64,000 bases of DNA from Halorubrum alkaliphilum (GCF_017873815.1 NZ_JAGGKQ010000005.1:124001-188000); one strand, 5' to 3'; positions 8,929-20,200 are shown, counted from the stretch's first letter. Notes: generated by a model not told the origin, from the letters alone. Numbers and translations are program-made.

Positions 8929-10963
8929 AGATCCACACCCCCAGTGCCAGCGTCATCAGGACGACCGCGAACTTCACGCCCGAGAGGACCGTCGCGTTCC
9001 GGATGTACCCGCTGATGAACCCGGAGAGGACGGCCTGTATCGTCACCGCGTGGAAGAACAGCATCGAGAGCACTTCGGGTTCCATGCCACCCCCACCGAA
9101 GTCCGGGCCGCCGCCCCCGACGGCGTCAGCCGAGTTCCCGTCGGCCTGTGAGGAGAGGTCGCCCATCACGTCGATGAACTGCGTCTGGAGGATGGCCATG
9201 ACGCCGAGAAGCGTGACGTACGTCATGAGGATGATCGCTACCTGCATCCGCGTCCGGGAGCGTCGTTCCCGCTCGATGTCGTCCTGGTTCTCCGAGGCCT
9301 GTGCCGCCGTCGTCAACACGTCCGTGATCTGGGAGGAGGCCTCCTGTGCCTCGGAGATGAGTTTCACCGTTCGAGCGAGCCGGGGGACCGCGTACTCGTT
9401 GTTGAACTCGACGAGTGCGTCCCGGAGGCTCATGCCATAGTTCACCTTGGCGTGGATGATATCGAACTCCTCGGCGAGCTTTCCCGATGAGGTCTCAGCG
9501 ACGGTACGGATCGATTCCAACAGCGTCTGTCCGGTGTCGTTCGCCGAGGAGAGCTTTCGAAGGTTCTCCGAGAGTTTGCCCGTGACGGCCTGTTTGGACC
9601 GTTGTCCCCACTCGTGGAACACGGCAAGGGGGATCAGCGTCACGTACGCCGGCACGTACACCCAGATGAACGCGGACCACACTGGACGGTCGACCCAGCC
9701 GTCGAACGTTGTCGGCGCGGACCCGGACGCGACCGCGACGGCGATGAGCGCCAGCGCGGCCGGCACGGTCATCGCGAGCGTGAAAAGCGGGTTGTCACGC
9801 AGGAAGTGGTGTGGAGCGGCGAGGATCCGCTTCGTCTTGTGGGTCCCCTCACGCTCCCGGATCCGGTCGAAGATCCCGCTGCGGCCGACGAACCCCTCGA
9901 TCAGGCCGAGATGGAGCAGTCCCTCCCGGCTGGTCTGTTGGAGCCGTTCGCTGCCGCCGTCGGGACGCAGATAGCCGTCCCCCGGCTCGTCCTGTTTGAC
10001 GGTTGAGACGAGCACCAAGAAGCCCAGCCCAGTCAGCGGAATGAGGAGGTACACCGTGGCGTATAACAGGACGTCGTCGGACTCGCCCATCATCCCCATG
10101 ATCACGAGGATGACGATGAGGAGGAGCGGGAACAGCGAGAGCGTCATGTACATCTCGCCGAACAGCTCCAACGTCTCCAGCGTCATCTCGCGCTCCTGTT
10201 TCGAGGTGCGCATGTGTTTGTCCTTTTTGTCCTTTAGGAACGATTCCATGTCTCCCCCGGAGTTGACAATGGAGAGCATGTCGGCGAGGAACTGTGAGAG
10301 CTCGTCGGAGGGCGTCTCCATCGACTGCTGGCGGAGCGCGTTCCGATAGTCGGTTCCGAAGTACTCCGTCTCGTTGATCACGCTCTGGAACTCCTTCGAC
10401 ACCTCTCCGTAGGTGTCCTCGGCGGTCGCCATCGCCCGAAGGATCTCCAGTTGATTGAGGCCGCCGACCGAGAGCGCGTACATGAACGAGACGGAGTCGG
10501 CGAGCAGCAGGTTGATCTCCCGCTCGCGGGCCGACGACCGGGAGTACGGGAGCGCGATCAGCGTCCCGAACCCCAGCGCGAACCCGATCGATCCGAAGAC
10601 GAGTCCGCTGATGAACACCGCCGCCGGGACCACGAGCGACCGCAATAGCTCCGTCGCTGCCGGGCTCGGCGACGGGACCCCGAGCGACAGCGTCTCGGGA
10701 GCGATCAGACCGAGCGCGAACACGCCGTACCCAAGGAGCGTCCCGACCACCCAGAGCACGACGCCGAGAAGCACGCCGACGCCGAGCGACCGGGACACGT
10801 ACATCTCGACCGGGTCCGTCATCCGCGCCTCGGCAAGCTTCTGCTCCACGTTCCCGACGAAATCGCCATCGGGATCGAACAGGAGTCCGAAGACCGGGTA
10901 GAACAGTCGACCGAGGAGGTCGTCATCAACCCGTCCGCGTCCGAGACCGGTATCGAGACTCAT
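8918..10963 (-). CDS. pilC: PilC/TadC-type platform protein (T2SSF family)
   Basis: 681 residues of an inner-membrane platform protein that couples the assembly ATPase to pilin insertion. Two T2SSF modules are visible: the first around residues 130-310 (with NLLLADSVSFMYALSVGGLN), the second around 440-600 (NLRKLSSANDTGQTLLESI). Each is followed by membrane helices, and the C-terminus is hydrophobic. The double-module length is usual for haloarchaeal PilC. It follows pilB by 27 bases. Whether the locus makes an adhesion pilus or another filament cannot be decided here. Confidence 0.9.
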   Translation of the reverse strand: MSLDTGLGRGRVDDDLLGRLFYPVFGLLFDPDGDFVGNVEQKLAEARMTDPVEMYVSRSLGVGVLLGVVLWVVGTLLGYGVFALGLIAPETLSLGVPSPSPAATELLRSLVVPAAVFISGLVFGSIGFALGFGTLIALPYSRSSAREREINLLLADSVSFMYALSVGGLNQLEILRAMATAEDTYGEVSKEFQSVINETEYFGTDYRNALRQQSMETPSDELSQFLADMLSIVNSGGDMESFLKDKKDKHMRTSKQEREMTLETLELFGEMYMTLSLFPLLLIVILVIMGMMGESDDVLLYATVYLLIPLTGLGFLVLVSTVKQDEPGDGYLRPDGGSERLQQTSREGLLHLGLIEGFVGRSGIFDRIREREGTHKTKRILAAPHHFLRDNPLFTLAMTVPAALALIAVAVASGSAPTTFDGWVDRPVWSAFIWVYVPAYVTLIPLAVFHEWGQRSKQAVTGKLSENLRKLSSANDTGQTLLESIRTVAETSSGKLAEEFDIIHAKVNYGMSLRDALVEFNNEYAVPRLARTVKLISEAQEASSQITDVLTTAAQASENQDDIERERRSRTRMQVAIILMTYVTLLGVMAILQTQFIDVMGDLSSQADGNSADAVGGGGPDFGGGGMEPEVLSMLFFHAVTIQAVLSGFISGYIRNATVLSGVKFAVVLMTLALGVWIYVG

Positions 10964-10990
10964 TGTCCCACCAGTCGTGCGTTCATCGGC

Positions 10991-13900
10991 TCAGCCCTCC
11001 TCCTCGGCGGGTTCGACGGTCTCGAACCCCCACTCGTCGATGTCGCCATTCGCGTCGGCCGCATCCGAACCCTCCGCGTCGGCCGCATCCGAACCCTCCG
11101 CGTCGTCGTCCGTGTCCGCTGCGTCCTCCCCGTCCTCCACGGCTTCCGTACTCACCGCGCCGTCCGAACTCGTCGCGCCCTCCACGGATCCGGTATCGAC
11201 TGCGTCGTCGTCGTCGCCACGGCTCTCCTCCGTCGGTGGCGGACTCATGACGTCGACTCCCTCGGGGAACGGCTCGTCGAACGATTCGTCTATTTCCAGC
11301 GTTCCGCTCTCGCCGTTCGTCGAGGTCTGGGACCGGTCGATTCCCTCACCCGCCGAGACGGCCGATTCGTCACCCGTCGCGATCGATGCTTCAGCATCTC
11401 CGGATCGGTCGGGTCCGTCGACGACGCTGTGGCCGGTGTCGCCGACGGTATCCTCCGATCCGGACCCCGCGTCGTCACTGACGATCCGGTCGGTCAGCCG
11501 GTCCGCTGTCCGGGCCGCCTCGGCGAGCGAGTCATGGGCGGCGTTCGGGCGGGCCTCGACGTCTCGGGCCGGATCGACGTCGAGGAGCGCGTCAGCGACC
11601 GATTCCGGCACCGAGCCGCGGTACTCGCCGAGTAGATCCTCGGCGTCCTCGAGGATTCCCTTCGCCTCCTCGCGTCCGGCCTCGTCCGGCTCGGGACGAG
11701 GCACCATCGCCTCCTTTTCACGGTCCACGTTGATGAGGACGGACTCCATCTCGCGGAGGTCCTCGAGCGAGCGCTCCAACTCGTCGTTGGCCATCAGCGC
11801 CAGCACCGTTTCCGGATCGTTGATGAACGCCTGGAACGTCGCCGCCACCTGCGCGTAGCTGTTGAGCCCCCGGTCGATGAGGTACGCCAACACGAGTCGT
11901 CGCTTTCGGAGTTCCTCGTCCAGCGTCGCCCGACTCCAACCGCGGTCGAACATGATCTCTTCGAGCGTGTTCGAGTCCCCCATTCGGAGGAACTCGTCCG
12001 TCTCCGCCTGCCACTGGAAGACGTCTTGAACGTTGATCTCGTCGTTCTCGGCGTCGTAGTGGTTGATCTCCGTGAGCGACTTGTTCCGGCGCACCTTCTT
12101 GCCCTGTACCCGGGTCGACGTCTGGATCGAGACGAGATCCAGCGCGGAGAACATCGTCTTCGAGACGTTGATCGGGTCCGTGGTGAACCGCTTGAGTACC
12201 TCGCCGACTGAGTCGGCGTGGAACGTCGTGTACGTGGTGTGGCCCGTCGACATGACCTGAAACGCGGTGCGGCCCTCCTCGCCACGGATCTCGCCCATCA
12301 CGATGTAGTCCGGGCGCTGGCGGAGCGCGGCTTCGAGCAGGTCGAACTCGTCGACGTCGCCCTTGTCGTCGTCGGAGAAGGACGGACGAGTGACCGACGC
12401 GATCCAGTTGCGCTGGGGAAGTTCGACCTCGCGAGTGTCCTCGATCGAGACGATCTTCGCGTTCGAGGGGATGAAAAGCGAGACCGCGTTCAGGCTCGTC
12501 GTCTTCCCGGAGGCGGTCCCGCCGGCGAAGATCAGGTTCTTATTGTTCTCGATACAGATCCACAAAAAGGCCATCTCGTCGAGCGAGAAGGTCTTCCAAT
12601 TTATGAGGTCGACCGGCGTGAACGGGACGTCCTTGAACTGGCGGATCGTGTAGTTCGTCCCGTGGTCCGACACCTCTCTCCCGAGCGTGAGCTGGGCACG
12701 TGAGCCGTCCGGGAGGGTCGCGTCGACCTGTGGGCGTCGTTTCGAGATCCCCTTACCGGATCGCTGGGCGAGTTTGACGACGAAGTCGTCCAGCTCGTCC
12801 GTACCGTGGTAGACGTTCGTGATGACCTGTTCGTAGTCGGAGTGGTAGACGAACACCGGCGAATCGTAGCCGTCACAGGAGATGTCCTCGACGTTGATGT
12901 CGTGTTTGATCGGGTCGATCCGCTCGTACCCGATGAAGTCGCGTTTGAGGTAGTACAACAGCTTCTCCACTTGGTACCCGGACAGCGTCTCCGCGTCCTC
13001 GGCCAACACGGCCGGTTCGGGACGCGCACTGATCCGGGAGGTCCGCTCGGCCCGTTGGCTCGGGGGCCGGTAGCCGATCGTCTCGGCGATCCGTCGCGGG
13101 AGTCCGTCCGAGAGGTCGACTCCGAGGCCGTCCAGGTCGATCCGGTCCAGGAGATCGGTAAGGGGCCCCTCGTCGTCCCCCTCGTAGAGATCGTATCGTT
13201 CGAGGAGCGTCCGCGTCTCGTCGGCGATGACTCCCTCACGAAAGCCCTCCCCCTCCCCGGTGATCGACTCGTCCGCGTACTTGATCGAGGTCCGGAGCTT
13301 CCCCGTGAGGAACTCCGCCAGGTCCGACTCGATGCTGGTCAGGTACGGCTGGACCACGTAATACTTCACCTCGTTCTCCTTCGTCGATCGGAACACGATC
13401 ACGAACGCGTAGGGTTCGTTCACCCAGTAGCGCTCCACCTCGCGGAAGTGCGTCTTCTTCGCCATCGGAACCGCCTTCTCCAGATCGTACCGGTTTGCGA
13501 GGGTGGTCTCTCCGTCGACCGTTGAAAAGAACGCGTCCTCGTCGAGTTCCGGATTCACGTCGACCGTCCGCTCGTCGACGAGGTCCGCCAGCCGGTCCGC
13601 GGTCTCCGCGCCCGCGTCCAACACGCTCTCGATGCCGCCGGGGTCGAAACCCAGCGCGTCGATCTTGTGCTCGTGGGTGAACGGTATCGGTTCGTCCTCC
13701 TCGTCGGTCGGGAGGGTACCCTCCTCGTCGCGATACCACTGGTCCTCGAAGTCGCTCCACGTGTAGTACCCCTTGAGAACCGGGACCTCGTAGAGGTCGT
13801 ATCGAGCGTGACCCCGGTCCCATAGCTCGTCGCCGACCGCGACGGTGGCCCGGAGCCTGAATCCGAGCTCATCCGGGTGGAATCCGAGGAACTCCGCGGG

Positions 13901-14560
13901 ATCGACGGCGACTCGCTCCCAGTCGAGATCCGTCGGTGGGCCGGCGGGAACCGGTTCCACGTCCGCGCCGGCGACGACGACAAGACCGGAGACGCCGTTT
14001 CTGCCGACCGCCTCTCCCACACCGTGCTCGTCGGGAGGGTCCGGCTCCCCGGCCTCGTTCGTGTCCGTCGTTTCGCTCCGTCCGCCGACACGGTCGTCCG
14101 TATCGTCACGGGACACGGTAGTCCCCCGCGTTTCGTCGACGCTCCGTCGGCGGTCCTCGTACACCGCGGACCCGCTTGCGACGACGTCGTCGCTCCCGAT
14201 CACGAGCGTGCCGGCAGCCGGGGTTCCGTGCCCGTCGACGGGCGTTTCGCCGTCCGTTTCGAAGGGCTGGTCGACCCCCGACACGCGAACGACTGCCGTG
14301 TCGCGGTCATCGACCCGGGCTTTCACCGCGCTCGCCGGCACCGCCGGAGCCTCGGGGATCCACTCGTACAGTTCCTCCGCGGCGTCGACGTGTCCGTGCT
14401 CCCGGAGAACGGATCGCCAAGTGTACCGTCCGACCGTAACCGGCGGGTCGACATCGGCAGGGGCGGAATCGCCCTCCGCAGTGTCGGTCCGCGCGGAATC
14501 GGACACCAGTCGCTCTCTCCCGTCCGTAGCGGGCTGGCGCTCGGCGTCCTCGCCGTCCAT
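10991..14560 (-). CDS. pilB: PilB/TadA-type secretion ATPase with extended acidic ends
   Basis: 1189 residues, long for the family (cores run about 500-600). The ATPase core lies roughly at residues 400-880, with Walker A GGTASGKT near 680, the Asp/His-box region and Walker B region IVMGEIRGEEGRTAFQ. It powers pilin assembly from the cytoplasmic face with PilC. The N-terminal 250 residues are variable and acidic; the C-terminal 180 residues are extremely acidic, low-complexity, and contain a duplicated EGSDAADA unit. Start 14560 is supported by a CTTTTTACG element at 14582-14590, 26 bases upstream. It is the first gene of the minus-strand pilus operon. Confidence 0.9.
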   Translation of the reverse strand: MDGEDAERQPATDGRERLVSDSARTDTAEGDSAPADVDPPVTVGRYTWRSVLREHGHVDAAEELYEWIPEAPAVPASAVKARVDDRDTAVVRVSGVDQPFETDGETPVDGHGTPAAGTLVIGSDDVVASGSAVYEDRRRSVDETRGTTVSRDDTDDRVGGRSETTDTNEAGEPDPPDEHGVGEAVGRNGVSGLVVVAGADVEPVPAGPPTDLDWERVAVDPAEFLGFHPDELGFRLRATVAVGDELWDRGHARYDLYEVPVLKGYYTWSDFEDQWYRDEEGTLPTDEEDEPIPFTHEHKIDALGFDPGGIESVLDAGAETADRLADLVDERTVDVNPELDEDAFFSTVDGETTLANRYDLEKAVPMAKKTHFREVERYWVNEPYAFVIVFRSTKENEVKYYVVQPYLTSIESDLAEFLTGKLRTSIKYADESITGEGEGFREGVIADETRTLLERYDLYEGDDEGPLTDLLDRIDLDGLGVDLSDGLPRRIAETIGYRPPSQRAERTSRISARPEPAVLAEDAETLSGYQVEKLLYYLKRDFIGYERIDPIKHDINVEDISCDGYDSPVFVYHSDYEQVITNVYHGTDELDDFVVKLAQRSGKGISKRRPQVDATLPDGSRAQLTLGREVSDHGTNYTIRQFKDVPFTPVDLINWKTFSLDEMAFLWICIENNKNLIFAGGTASGKTTSLNAVSLFIPSNAKIVSIEDTREVELPQRNWIASVTRPSFSDDDKGDVDEFDLLEAALRQRPDYIVMGEIRGEEGRTAFQVMSTGHTTYTTFHADSVGEVLKRFTTDPINVSKTMFSALDLVSIQTSTRVQGKKVRRNKSLTEINHYDAENDEINVQDVFQWQAETDEFLRMGDSNTLEEIMFDRGWSRATLDEELRKRRLVLAYLIDRGLNSYAQVAATFQAFINDPETVLALMANDELERSLEDLREMESVLINVDREKEAMVPRPEPDEAGREEAKGILEDAEDLLGEYRGSVPESVADALLDVDPARDVEARPNAAHDSLAEAARTADRLTDRIVSDDAGSGSEDTVGDTGHSVVDGPDRSGDAEASIATGDESAVSAGEGIDRSQTSTNGESGTLEIDESFDEPFPEGVDVMSPPPTEESRGDDDDAVDTGSVEGATSSDGAVSTEAVEDGEDAADTDDDAEGSDAADAEGSDAADANGDIDEWGFETVEPAEEEG
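11052..11099. repeat. Tandem 24-bp duplication inside pilB
   Basis: Two exact head-to-tail 24-bp copies (11052-11075 and 11076-11099), in frame, encoding the repeated eight-residue acidic unit EGSDAADA in the disordered C-tail. Typical replication-slippage repeat; its copy number may vary among strains. Confidence 0.8.
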
Positions 14561-14581
14561 AGCGGATGTCAGCCTACATCG

Positions 14582-14590
14582 CGTAAAAAG
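14582..14590 (-). promoter_or_regulatory. TATA-like element of the pilus operon
   Basis: CTTTTTACG on the minus strand, centred 26 bases ahead of the pilB ATG at 14560. Probably drives pilB, pilC and the five overlapping pilin-like genes as one transcript. Confidence 0.5.
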
Positions 14591-14668
14591 CTGACTGGCA
14601 AAAACCCGCGATTGATAATCCTCGTGTCGGAGCGGTGGTGTTTTGGATCCGCCGGGGACAGTTATGGC

Positions 14669-15379
14669 GTGACGCGTTTCCAGTACCTTCGTCGGCTCCG
14701 AACCCTGCGCGATCCCGAGGTCCGCGACCGGGTCAGAGCAGTGGTCGCCGAGGAGCTGCTGGGGACGCCTCGAAGCCTCGCGATCGTCCTCGTACTGACG
14801 TCGTTCATGTTTCTCGTCGGGGTCGACTACTACGCGGAGAGTCTCTCCGACGTCCCGACCGTTCTCTGGCCACTGTACGCGGACTCGGCGGTCGCGGTCG
14901 CGCTCGCCGCGCTCGCGTTGGCGACGGTGCTTCCAACGGTCGGCTCCGGCGGCGACGTTTCCGACGTGCCGACGAACCGCGCGCTGGCGTACCTCCACAC
15001 CCTCGCGTTCGTCTGGCTGGTCCAGTTCGGGCTGTGGCCGCTCGTCTCCCTGAACCTCGCGTTCGAGGCGTACGTTACGGCCCCCGACGCGTGGATATAC
15101 TACTGGGGCGTGCTCGGGACACACCTGTGTTTCGTCGGCCTCGCACTCCTGTTTCCCGCGTTCGGTCGGACGACGCGTGGAGCGCTGGCGCTGGCGCTGG
15201 CGCTCGGCGTCCTCAACGTCGTCGTCGACTACGGGTTCGGCTACCATCCGCCGCTGTTGTACGACCCGGGAGCCGTCCTCGCGGCCGCGACGCTCGGCAT
15301 CGCCGTGCTCTCGGTGTGGTTGGCCGGCCGGTCCTTTCGGCGGCTCGGCGACGACACCGATGGGTCGTCGGTTCGTTAG
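14669..15379 (+). CDS. DUF1405 integral membrane protein
   Basis: 236 residues with about six hydrophobic segments. The VDYYAESLSDVPTVLWPLY stretch and the C-terminal WIYYWGVLGTHLCFVGLALLF stretch fit DUF1405 (YpjA-like) proteins, whose role is unknown. The start is a GTG at 14669 giving MTRFQYLRRL; the in-frame region further upstream is the shadow of pilB. It stands divergent to pilB, 108 bases away. Confidence 0.78.
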   Translation: MTRFQYLRRLRTLRDPEVRDRVRAVVAEELLGTPRSLAIVLVLTSFMFLVGVDYYAESLSDVPTVLWPLYADSAVAVALAALALATVLPTVGSGGDVSDVPTNRALAYLHTLAFVWLVQFGLWPLVSLNLAFEAYVTAPDAWIYYWGVLGTHLCFVGLALLFPAFGRTTRGALALALALGVLNVVVDYGFGYHPPLLYDPGAVLAAATLGIAVLSVWLAGRSFRRLGDDTDGSSVR

Positions 15380-15430
15380 CCCGTGACGATTCGGTAGCCC
15401 GTGGCGATTCGGTAGCCGATGCCGGGGCGC

Positions 15431-16486
15431 TCAGAGGTCGTCGACGGCAGCCAACGCCTCCTCGATCGAGGGAGCGTCGAACCACGTCTCGCCGGTATAG
15501 GCGTTCGCACCTGCGGTGTACAGGTCGGTCACGGTCGCGAGGACATCCTCGGGGAGCGCGATCGGCTCGACGTCACAGATCGATCGCCAGTCGTCCGTCT
15601 CGTGGTTCTCGACCGCGCGTTTCGCGTTCGAGACCGCCTCGACCCACTCGGGCTGCGTCCGCTTGTACCACTGGCGGATCACCTCTTTCGACACCTGTGT
15701 GCCGCCGTAGGAGAACCGGTTCTCGTCAAAGGTGCCGACCACGTCGGCGACGCGGAGCTCGCCGTCCACGTAGCAACACTCGATCTTCCCGTCCTCGTGG
15801 ACGAACCCCGCGCCGGCTGCTTGCTCGGTGACGACCCGGTTGACGTCGCGGGCGAGCGTGTCGAGCGCGTCGATGTCCGCGACCCCGGCGACCCGGTCCG
15901 CTTCGGCGCGCGAGAGGTACCGGTCCTGTCGCTCGTATTTCGTCGAGAACTCGACGACCGGCTCCGGGAGTTCGACGACCCCCTCGGGCCAGGCGTCGAG
16001 ACCGAGACCGACGTCCGACGGTTCGGCTCGGCGTCGGAGGCTCGACCCGACCGGGACCGTGTTCCGGAAGACGACTTCGAGGGGGACGAGGTAGTTCGCA
16101 CCGCCGGCGGTGTGGAACGCGTCGTAGTCGTAGCCGGCGTCGGACCCCTCGTACGGTAGGTCGGGTACCTGTGTCAACTCGATCGCCATCTCCGTCGGCG
16201 GCGCTCCTGAGTCCTTGAGGGGACCGACCGCGTCCTCGGGATCCGCCCCCGTCTCGACCGCAGCCGGGTCGACGACGCCGCGGTAGTGTGTGGGGATTCC
16301 GGCCGACTCCAGTCGCTCGAAGTTGAACGCGCCCATCGTACAGAGGCTCGCGCCCTTTCGTGGGATCGTGTCGGGCATTCGTCCCCAATCGAACACCGAG
16401 TAGGCGTCGGTGAACGCGAACCGACCTCGACCGAGTGCCTCGGCGGTCGCGGGCTCGACGACGCGGAACTCCTTGACGCTCGTCAT
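15431..16486 (-). CDS. purC: Phosphoribosylaminoimidazole-succinocarboxamide synthase
   Basis: SAICAR synthetase, step eight of purine biosynthesis: CAIR plus aspartate plus ATP gives SAICAR. 351 residues. The family opening [20 protein letters not shown] and the central [24 protein letters not shown], where metal- and substrate-binding acids lie, are present, followed by [18 protein letters not shown]. Start 16486 gives MTSVKEFRV; an ATG nine codons upstream (16513) is also possible. Divergent from trm56. Confidence 0.92.
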   Translation of the reverse strand: MTSVKEFRVVEPATAEALGRGRFAFTDAYSVFDWGRMPDTIPRKGASLCTMGAFNFERLESAGIPTHYRGVVDPAAVETGADPEDAVGPLKDSGAPPTEMAIELTQVPDLPYEGSDAGYDYDAFHTAGGANYLVPLEVVFRNTVPVGSSLRRRAEPSDVGLGLDAWPEGVVELPEPVVEFSTKYERQDRYLSRAEADRVAGVADIDALDTLARDVNRVVTEQAAGAGFVHEDGKIECCYVDGELRVADVVGTFDENRFSYGGTQVSKEVIRQWYKRTQPEWVEAVSNAKRAVENHETDDWRSICDVEPIALPEDVLATVTDLYTAGANAYTGETWFDAPSIEEALAAVDDL

Positions 16487-16647
16487 ACCGGATCCGGCGA
16501 CCGCCTCCCCCATGAACCTTTCACTTACGTGGTCACCTCGACCGCCCGAGGTCGGTATCGATCCACGCTCGTGGGTACAGCGTGGGGTCCGTGGGCGTCT
16601 CCGTCGCGCACCGAAAGGTCCACCCGGTCCCCGGACGGATCCGACGT

Positions 16648-17250
16648 ATGAACGACGAACGCGAGGTCGTCGTCCTCCGGTACGGCCACCGGCCCGGACG
16701 TGACGACCGGATGACGACACACGTGGGTCTCACGGCGCGGGCGCTCGGCGCGGACCGTGTGGTCGTCCCCGACAACGCGGGCCAGTCGGCCGAGACCGTA
16801 CGCGACATCACCGATCGGTTCGGCGGTCCCTTCGAGGTCGAACTCCGCGGGGACCAGAAGGCGATCGTCCGCGACTTCGACGGAGTCGTCGTCCATCTCA
16901 CGATGTACGGCGAGCGCATCCAGGACGTCGAGGGCGAGATCCGCGAGGCGGTCGGTCTCGACGACGACACGGCCCGGCCCCGGGACCTCCTCGTCGTCGT
17001 CGGCGGCGAGAAGGTGCCGTGGGAGCTGTACGAGCGCGCCGACTTCAACGTGGGCGTGACGAACCAGCCACACTCGGAAGTCGCCGGCCTCGCCGTCTTC
17101 CTCGACCGGCTGTTCGCGGGCGCTGAACTCGACCGGGAGTGGACCCACGCCGACCGCCGGGTGATGCCGGAAGCGACCGGAAAGACCGTCGTCGACGTCG
17201 ACGAGGAGGGCCCGAGCGGGAACCCGGGTACCGAGTCGACCGACGGCTGA
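16648..17250 (+). CDS. trm56: tRNA (cytidine(56)-2'-O)-methyltransferase
   Basis: SAM-dependent 2'-O-methylation of C56 in the T-loop of archaeal tRNAs. 200 residues. The N-terminal [19 protein letters not shown] is the family signature, and the SPOUT-type knot region contains [13 protein letters not shown] and [21 protein letters not shown], which bind SAM. The ATG at 16648 gives the usual N-terminus. The stop codon abuts the stop of the converging glucoamylase gene. Confidence 0.92.
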   Translation: MNDEREVVVLRYGHRPGRDDRMTTHVGLTARALGADRVVVPDNAGQSAETVRDITDRFGGPFEVELRGDQKAIVRDFDGVVVHLTMYGERIQDVEGEIREAVGLDDDTARPRDLLVVVGGEKVPWELYERADFNVGVTNQPHSEVAGLAVFLDRLFAGAELDREWTHADRRVMPEATGKTVVDVDEEGPSGNPGTESTDG

Positions 17251-20200
17251 TCACAGGCTGATCCGCTCCACCGCGGTGCCCGCTGCCGTGAGGTCCTCGC
17301 CGGTCGCGGCCGCGACGACGACCGTGTGGGCGTCGACCGCAGGATCCAGTCGGAACTCGAACTCGCCGCCGTTGGGGGTCACAAGCGACGAGCCGTCGGC
17401 GGTGTACACGGCGACGACCGCGCCGTCCGTCTCGCCGGAGACGACGACTTCGTCGCCGACGAAGTCCGCGACCGCGGCCAGTTCGGGTCCCTCGGGTCGG
17501 TCGCGCTCGACGCATCGCTCGCGGACGAACTCCGGCGTCTCGACCGGCTTGCCGGCGTCAACGCCGTGCGCGAGGCGGATGAATCCAGCCATCGACCAGG
17601 CAAGCGGGGTCGCCCCCCCGGTGCCCTCGCCGAACTCCCAGCCGTACTCGGTCGGATGTTCGCGGTCCCACACCTGCTCGGGTAACATCCGCCCGGAGTT
17701 GCCGAACCCGGACATCGTCTCCAGCAGCGCGGCCGGATCGAGCGCGTCCTCGTCGGTGCCGCCGAAGGCGTCCGGGCCGTCGGCGCGGGCACGAAGCTCG
17801 TACTCGCCCCGCTCACCCGTGAAGATGGGCCACAGCCGCCCCTCGCCGTTGCCCATACCGGCCCACGGCGCGCCCGGGTCCTCGGATCCGAGCTCGCCGT
17901 AGGCGTCGCCGACGTAGCGGTACCAGCCGGGTCCGTACGGCGTGTCGACGCGGATCGACTCATCGACGACGGAGACCGAGTTGCGAACGACCGGGTCGTC
18001 CGCGGGTTTCACCCCCAGCCGGACGAGTTCGAGGAACCCGCCGTCGACGATCTCTCGCTCGTCGTACGTCGGTCCGTCGTTGGCGATCGTCCGGGGGCGT
18101 CCGGAGTCCGGGTCGCCGTCGGCGGTGATACGGAGGTAGTAGGGCGTCTTCGCATGGCGGTCCGTGCCGGTCTCGGTGGCACACCACTCCTCGATCCGGT
18201 CGGTCCAGTCGTCCGCGAGCCCGAGCCACGCTAGGGCGTCCGCGCGCAGTTGGTCGGATGCCGGGAGCGTCGAACCACGCTCCGGCTCGTCGTCTGCGGC
18301 TGCGCCGATCCGGTCTGCTTCCGCAAGCGCAAGCGCGGCCGCACAGCAGAGACCGGCGATCTCCGCGGCGATGCTGGACGGCGAGTAGCCGGCCTCCTCC
18401 TCCCATCGCTCTTGAGCCGTCTCCGGGCCGTTCCGGGCGACGTAGCCGACGGACCGCCGCACTTGGTCGTAGTCGTACTCCGCCTCCGAGAGCGACACCC
18501 CGTGTCCGTACAGCTGCCACGCCATCACGGAGGGGTACGCGATGTTGTCCATCTGCTCGCCGCCCCACCGGGTCCGACCGTCGATGTAGGTGTTCTGCGG
18601 GAGGAACCCGGTGTCGTCCTGCTGGGTGTTGTAGAGGTACGCGAGCGCGTCCGCGCTCCGGTCGACCTCGCCCACCTCGATCAGCGCGGTGAACACCTGA
18701 TAGAGGTCTCGCGACCAGACGAAGTTGTAACCGAAGCCGCGGTCGGTATCGGCGTACTCCGTCTCGCCCCACGGCACGGACGGGCTGGCGATCCCCGCCC
18801 CGTCGTGACGCTTGTCCTCGACGGCAGCGAGGGTCATGAGCGCGAACCGGTACTGGGTCTCTAGGTCGGCGTCCCCGGTCACGGAGTCGGGGAACTCCCG
18901 GTCGGCGAGCCACTCCCGCCAGCCGTCGACGTACGCCGCCGAGATGTCCTCGAACCCGTGGGCGAGCGCGCCCTGCGCCTCGCCGAGCGCCGCGGCGGTG
19001 TCCGACCGCTCCGCGAAGCCGAGCGCGACCGTGTCCGACACTGTCGTCCCGCTGCCGACGAGTCCGGCGAGCACCACGTTTCCGGTGGCATCGGTCGATC
19101 CGGGACCGCGCTCGCCGCTCGCGAACAGTGCGTCGAGGTCGTCGTCGCCGGCGGAAAGCGCGCTCGCCCAGTCGAATCCGTCGGTCGCCGTGAGCGCGAG
19201 CGCGACGTCGAAGGGTTCGCCGTCGTCGTCGACGAGCTTCCCGGGCGGCCGGTCGTCGCGCTCGTTTCTGGCGATCAGGTGGTGGCGACCGTCGCCGACC
19301 CGGCTCCCGTGGTCGTCGGTACCGACGTTGGTGACTGTCGTGTCCGCCAAGGCGTACACGTCGTACTCGCGGCTCCCCTCGAACTCGACGTCCGCGAGAA
19401 CCGCGTTCCCGCCCGTGTCGACGGCGTACTCGACGGTCAGCGTCCATCGGTGGCCGTGGCCGTCTCCCGTCTCCCGGATCGTCTGGGTGTACGCGAGCGC
19501 GTCGTCAGCACTCGGTTCCGTCGTCCGCGTGATCGTCTCCGTCGTCGTCTCGTGGCTCGTCTCGTCGAAGGTCCGAACCGTGTAGTCGGCCTCGGAGTCG
19601 GTGACGAGGAAGTCGAACGTCCGGAGGTTCATCACGTCGATCCGCGGGAATCGAGCCTCGGTCAGCGCGCCCTCGGTCAGCGTGAACCAGACGGGAACCG
19701 GGTCGTCAGCGGTGTGATCGGCGGGCGTCCCGACGCCGAACTTCCGCCCAGTCGTCCACTTGGGTGCCTTCGGTCCGCTCGGTCGATCGTGGGGGACCGG
19801 TAGCGCCCCGTGGCGAGCGAGCGTCGCCGTCGCGTCGATCCGGAGTCCGTGGGCCCACCCGATCGGGGTCGCGCTGTCCAAGTCCCCGTCGTCGAAGACC
19901 TGCTCGGCGAGGAGTCCGGCCTCGTTGGCGAACGGACCGTCGGACTCACAGAGCTCGTACAGCCGTCTCGCGTCCGAAAAGGCCGCCTCTGCGTCGTCGC
20001 CGTGGGACTGGAGGAGGCCGCCGACCGTCGCGGCCGCGGTCGCTCCCCACAGCGTCGCGATCGACCACACCTTCGCGCCACCTTGCTCGGCGGTCCGCCA
20101 GTCGTCGCCGACGAACCGGACGAGCCCCTCGACGCGCTCCGTCTCGCGGCCGAGCGCGTCGATCGTGGTCCGAACGTGTGTCGCGACCCGCGAGACGAGC

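Noticed and set aside
13877-14668. Long plus-strand frame upstream of the DUF1405 gene
   Set aside because: It runs opposite pilB, is rich in Arg, Pro and Val without any family signature, and the real protein starts at the GTG at 14669.
14561-15247. Upstream extension of the pilB frame over the DUF1405 gene
   Set aside because: The extra 229 residues are Arg/Glu/Gln-rich antisense text; a TATA element supports the start at 14560.
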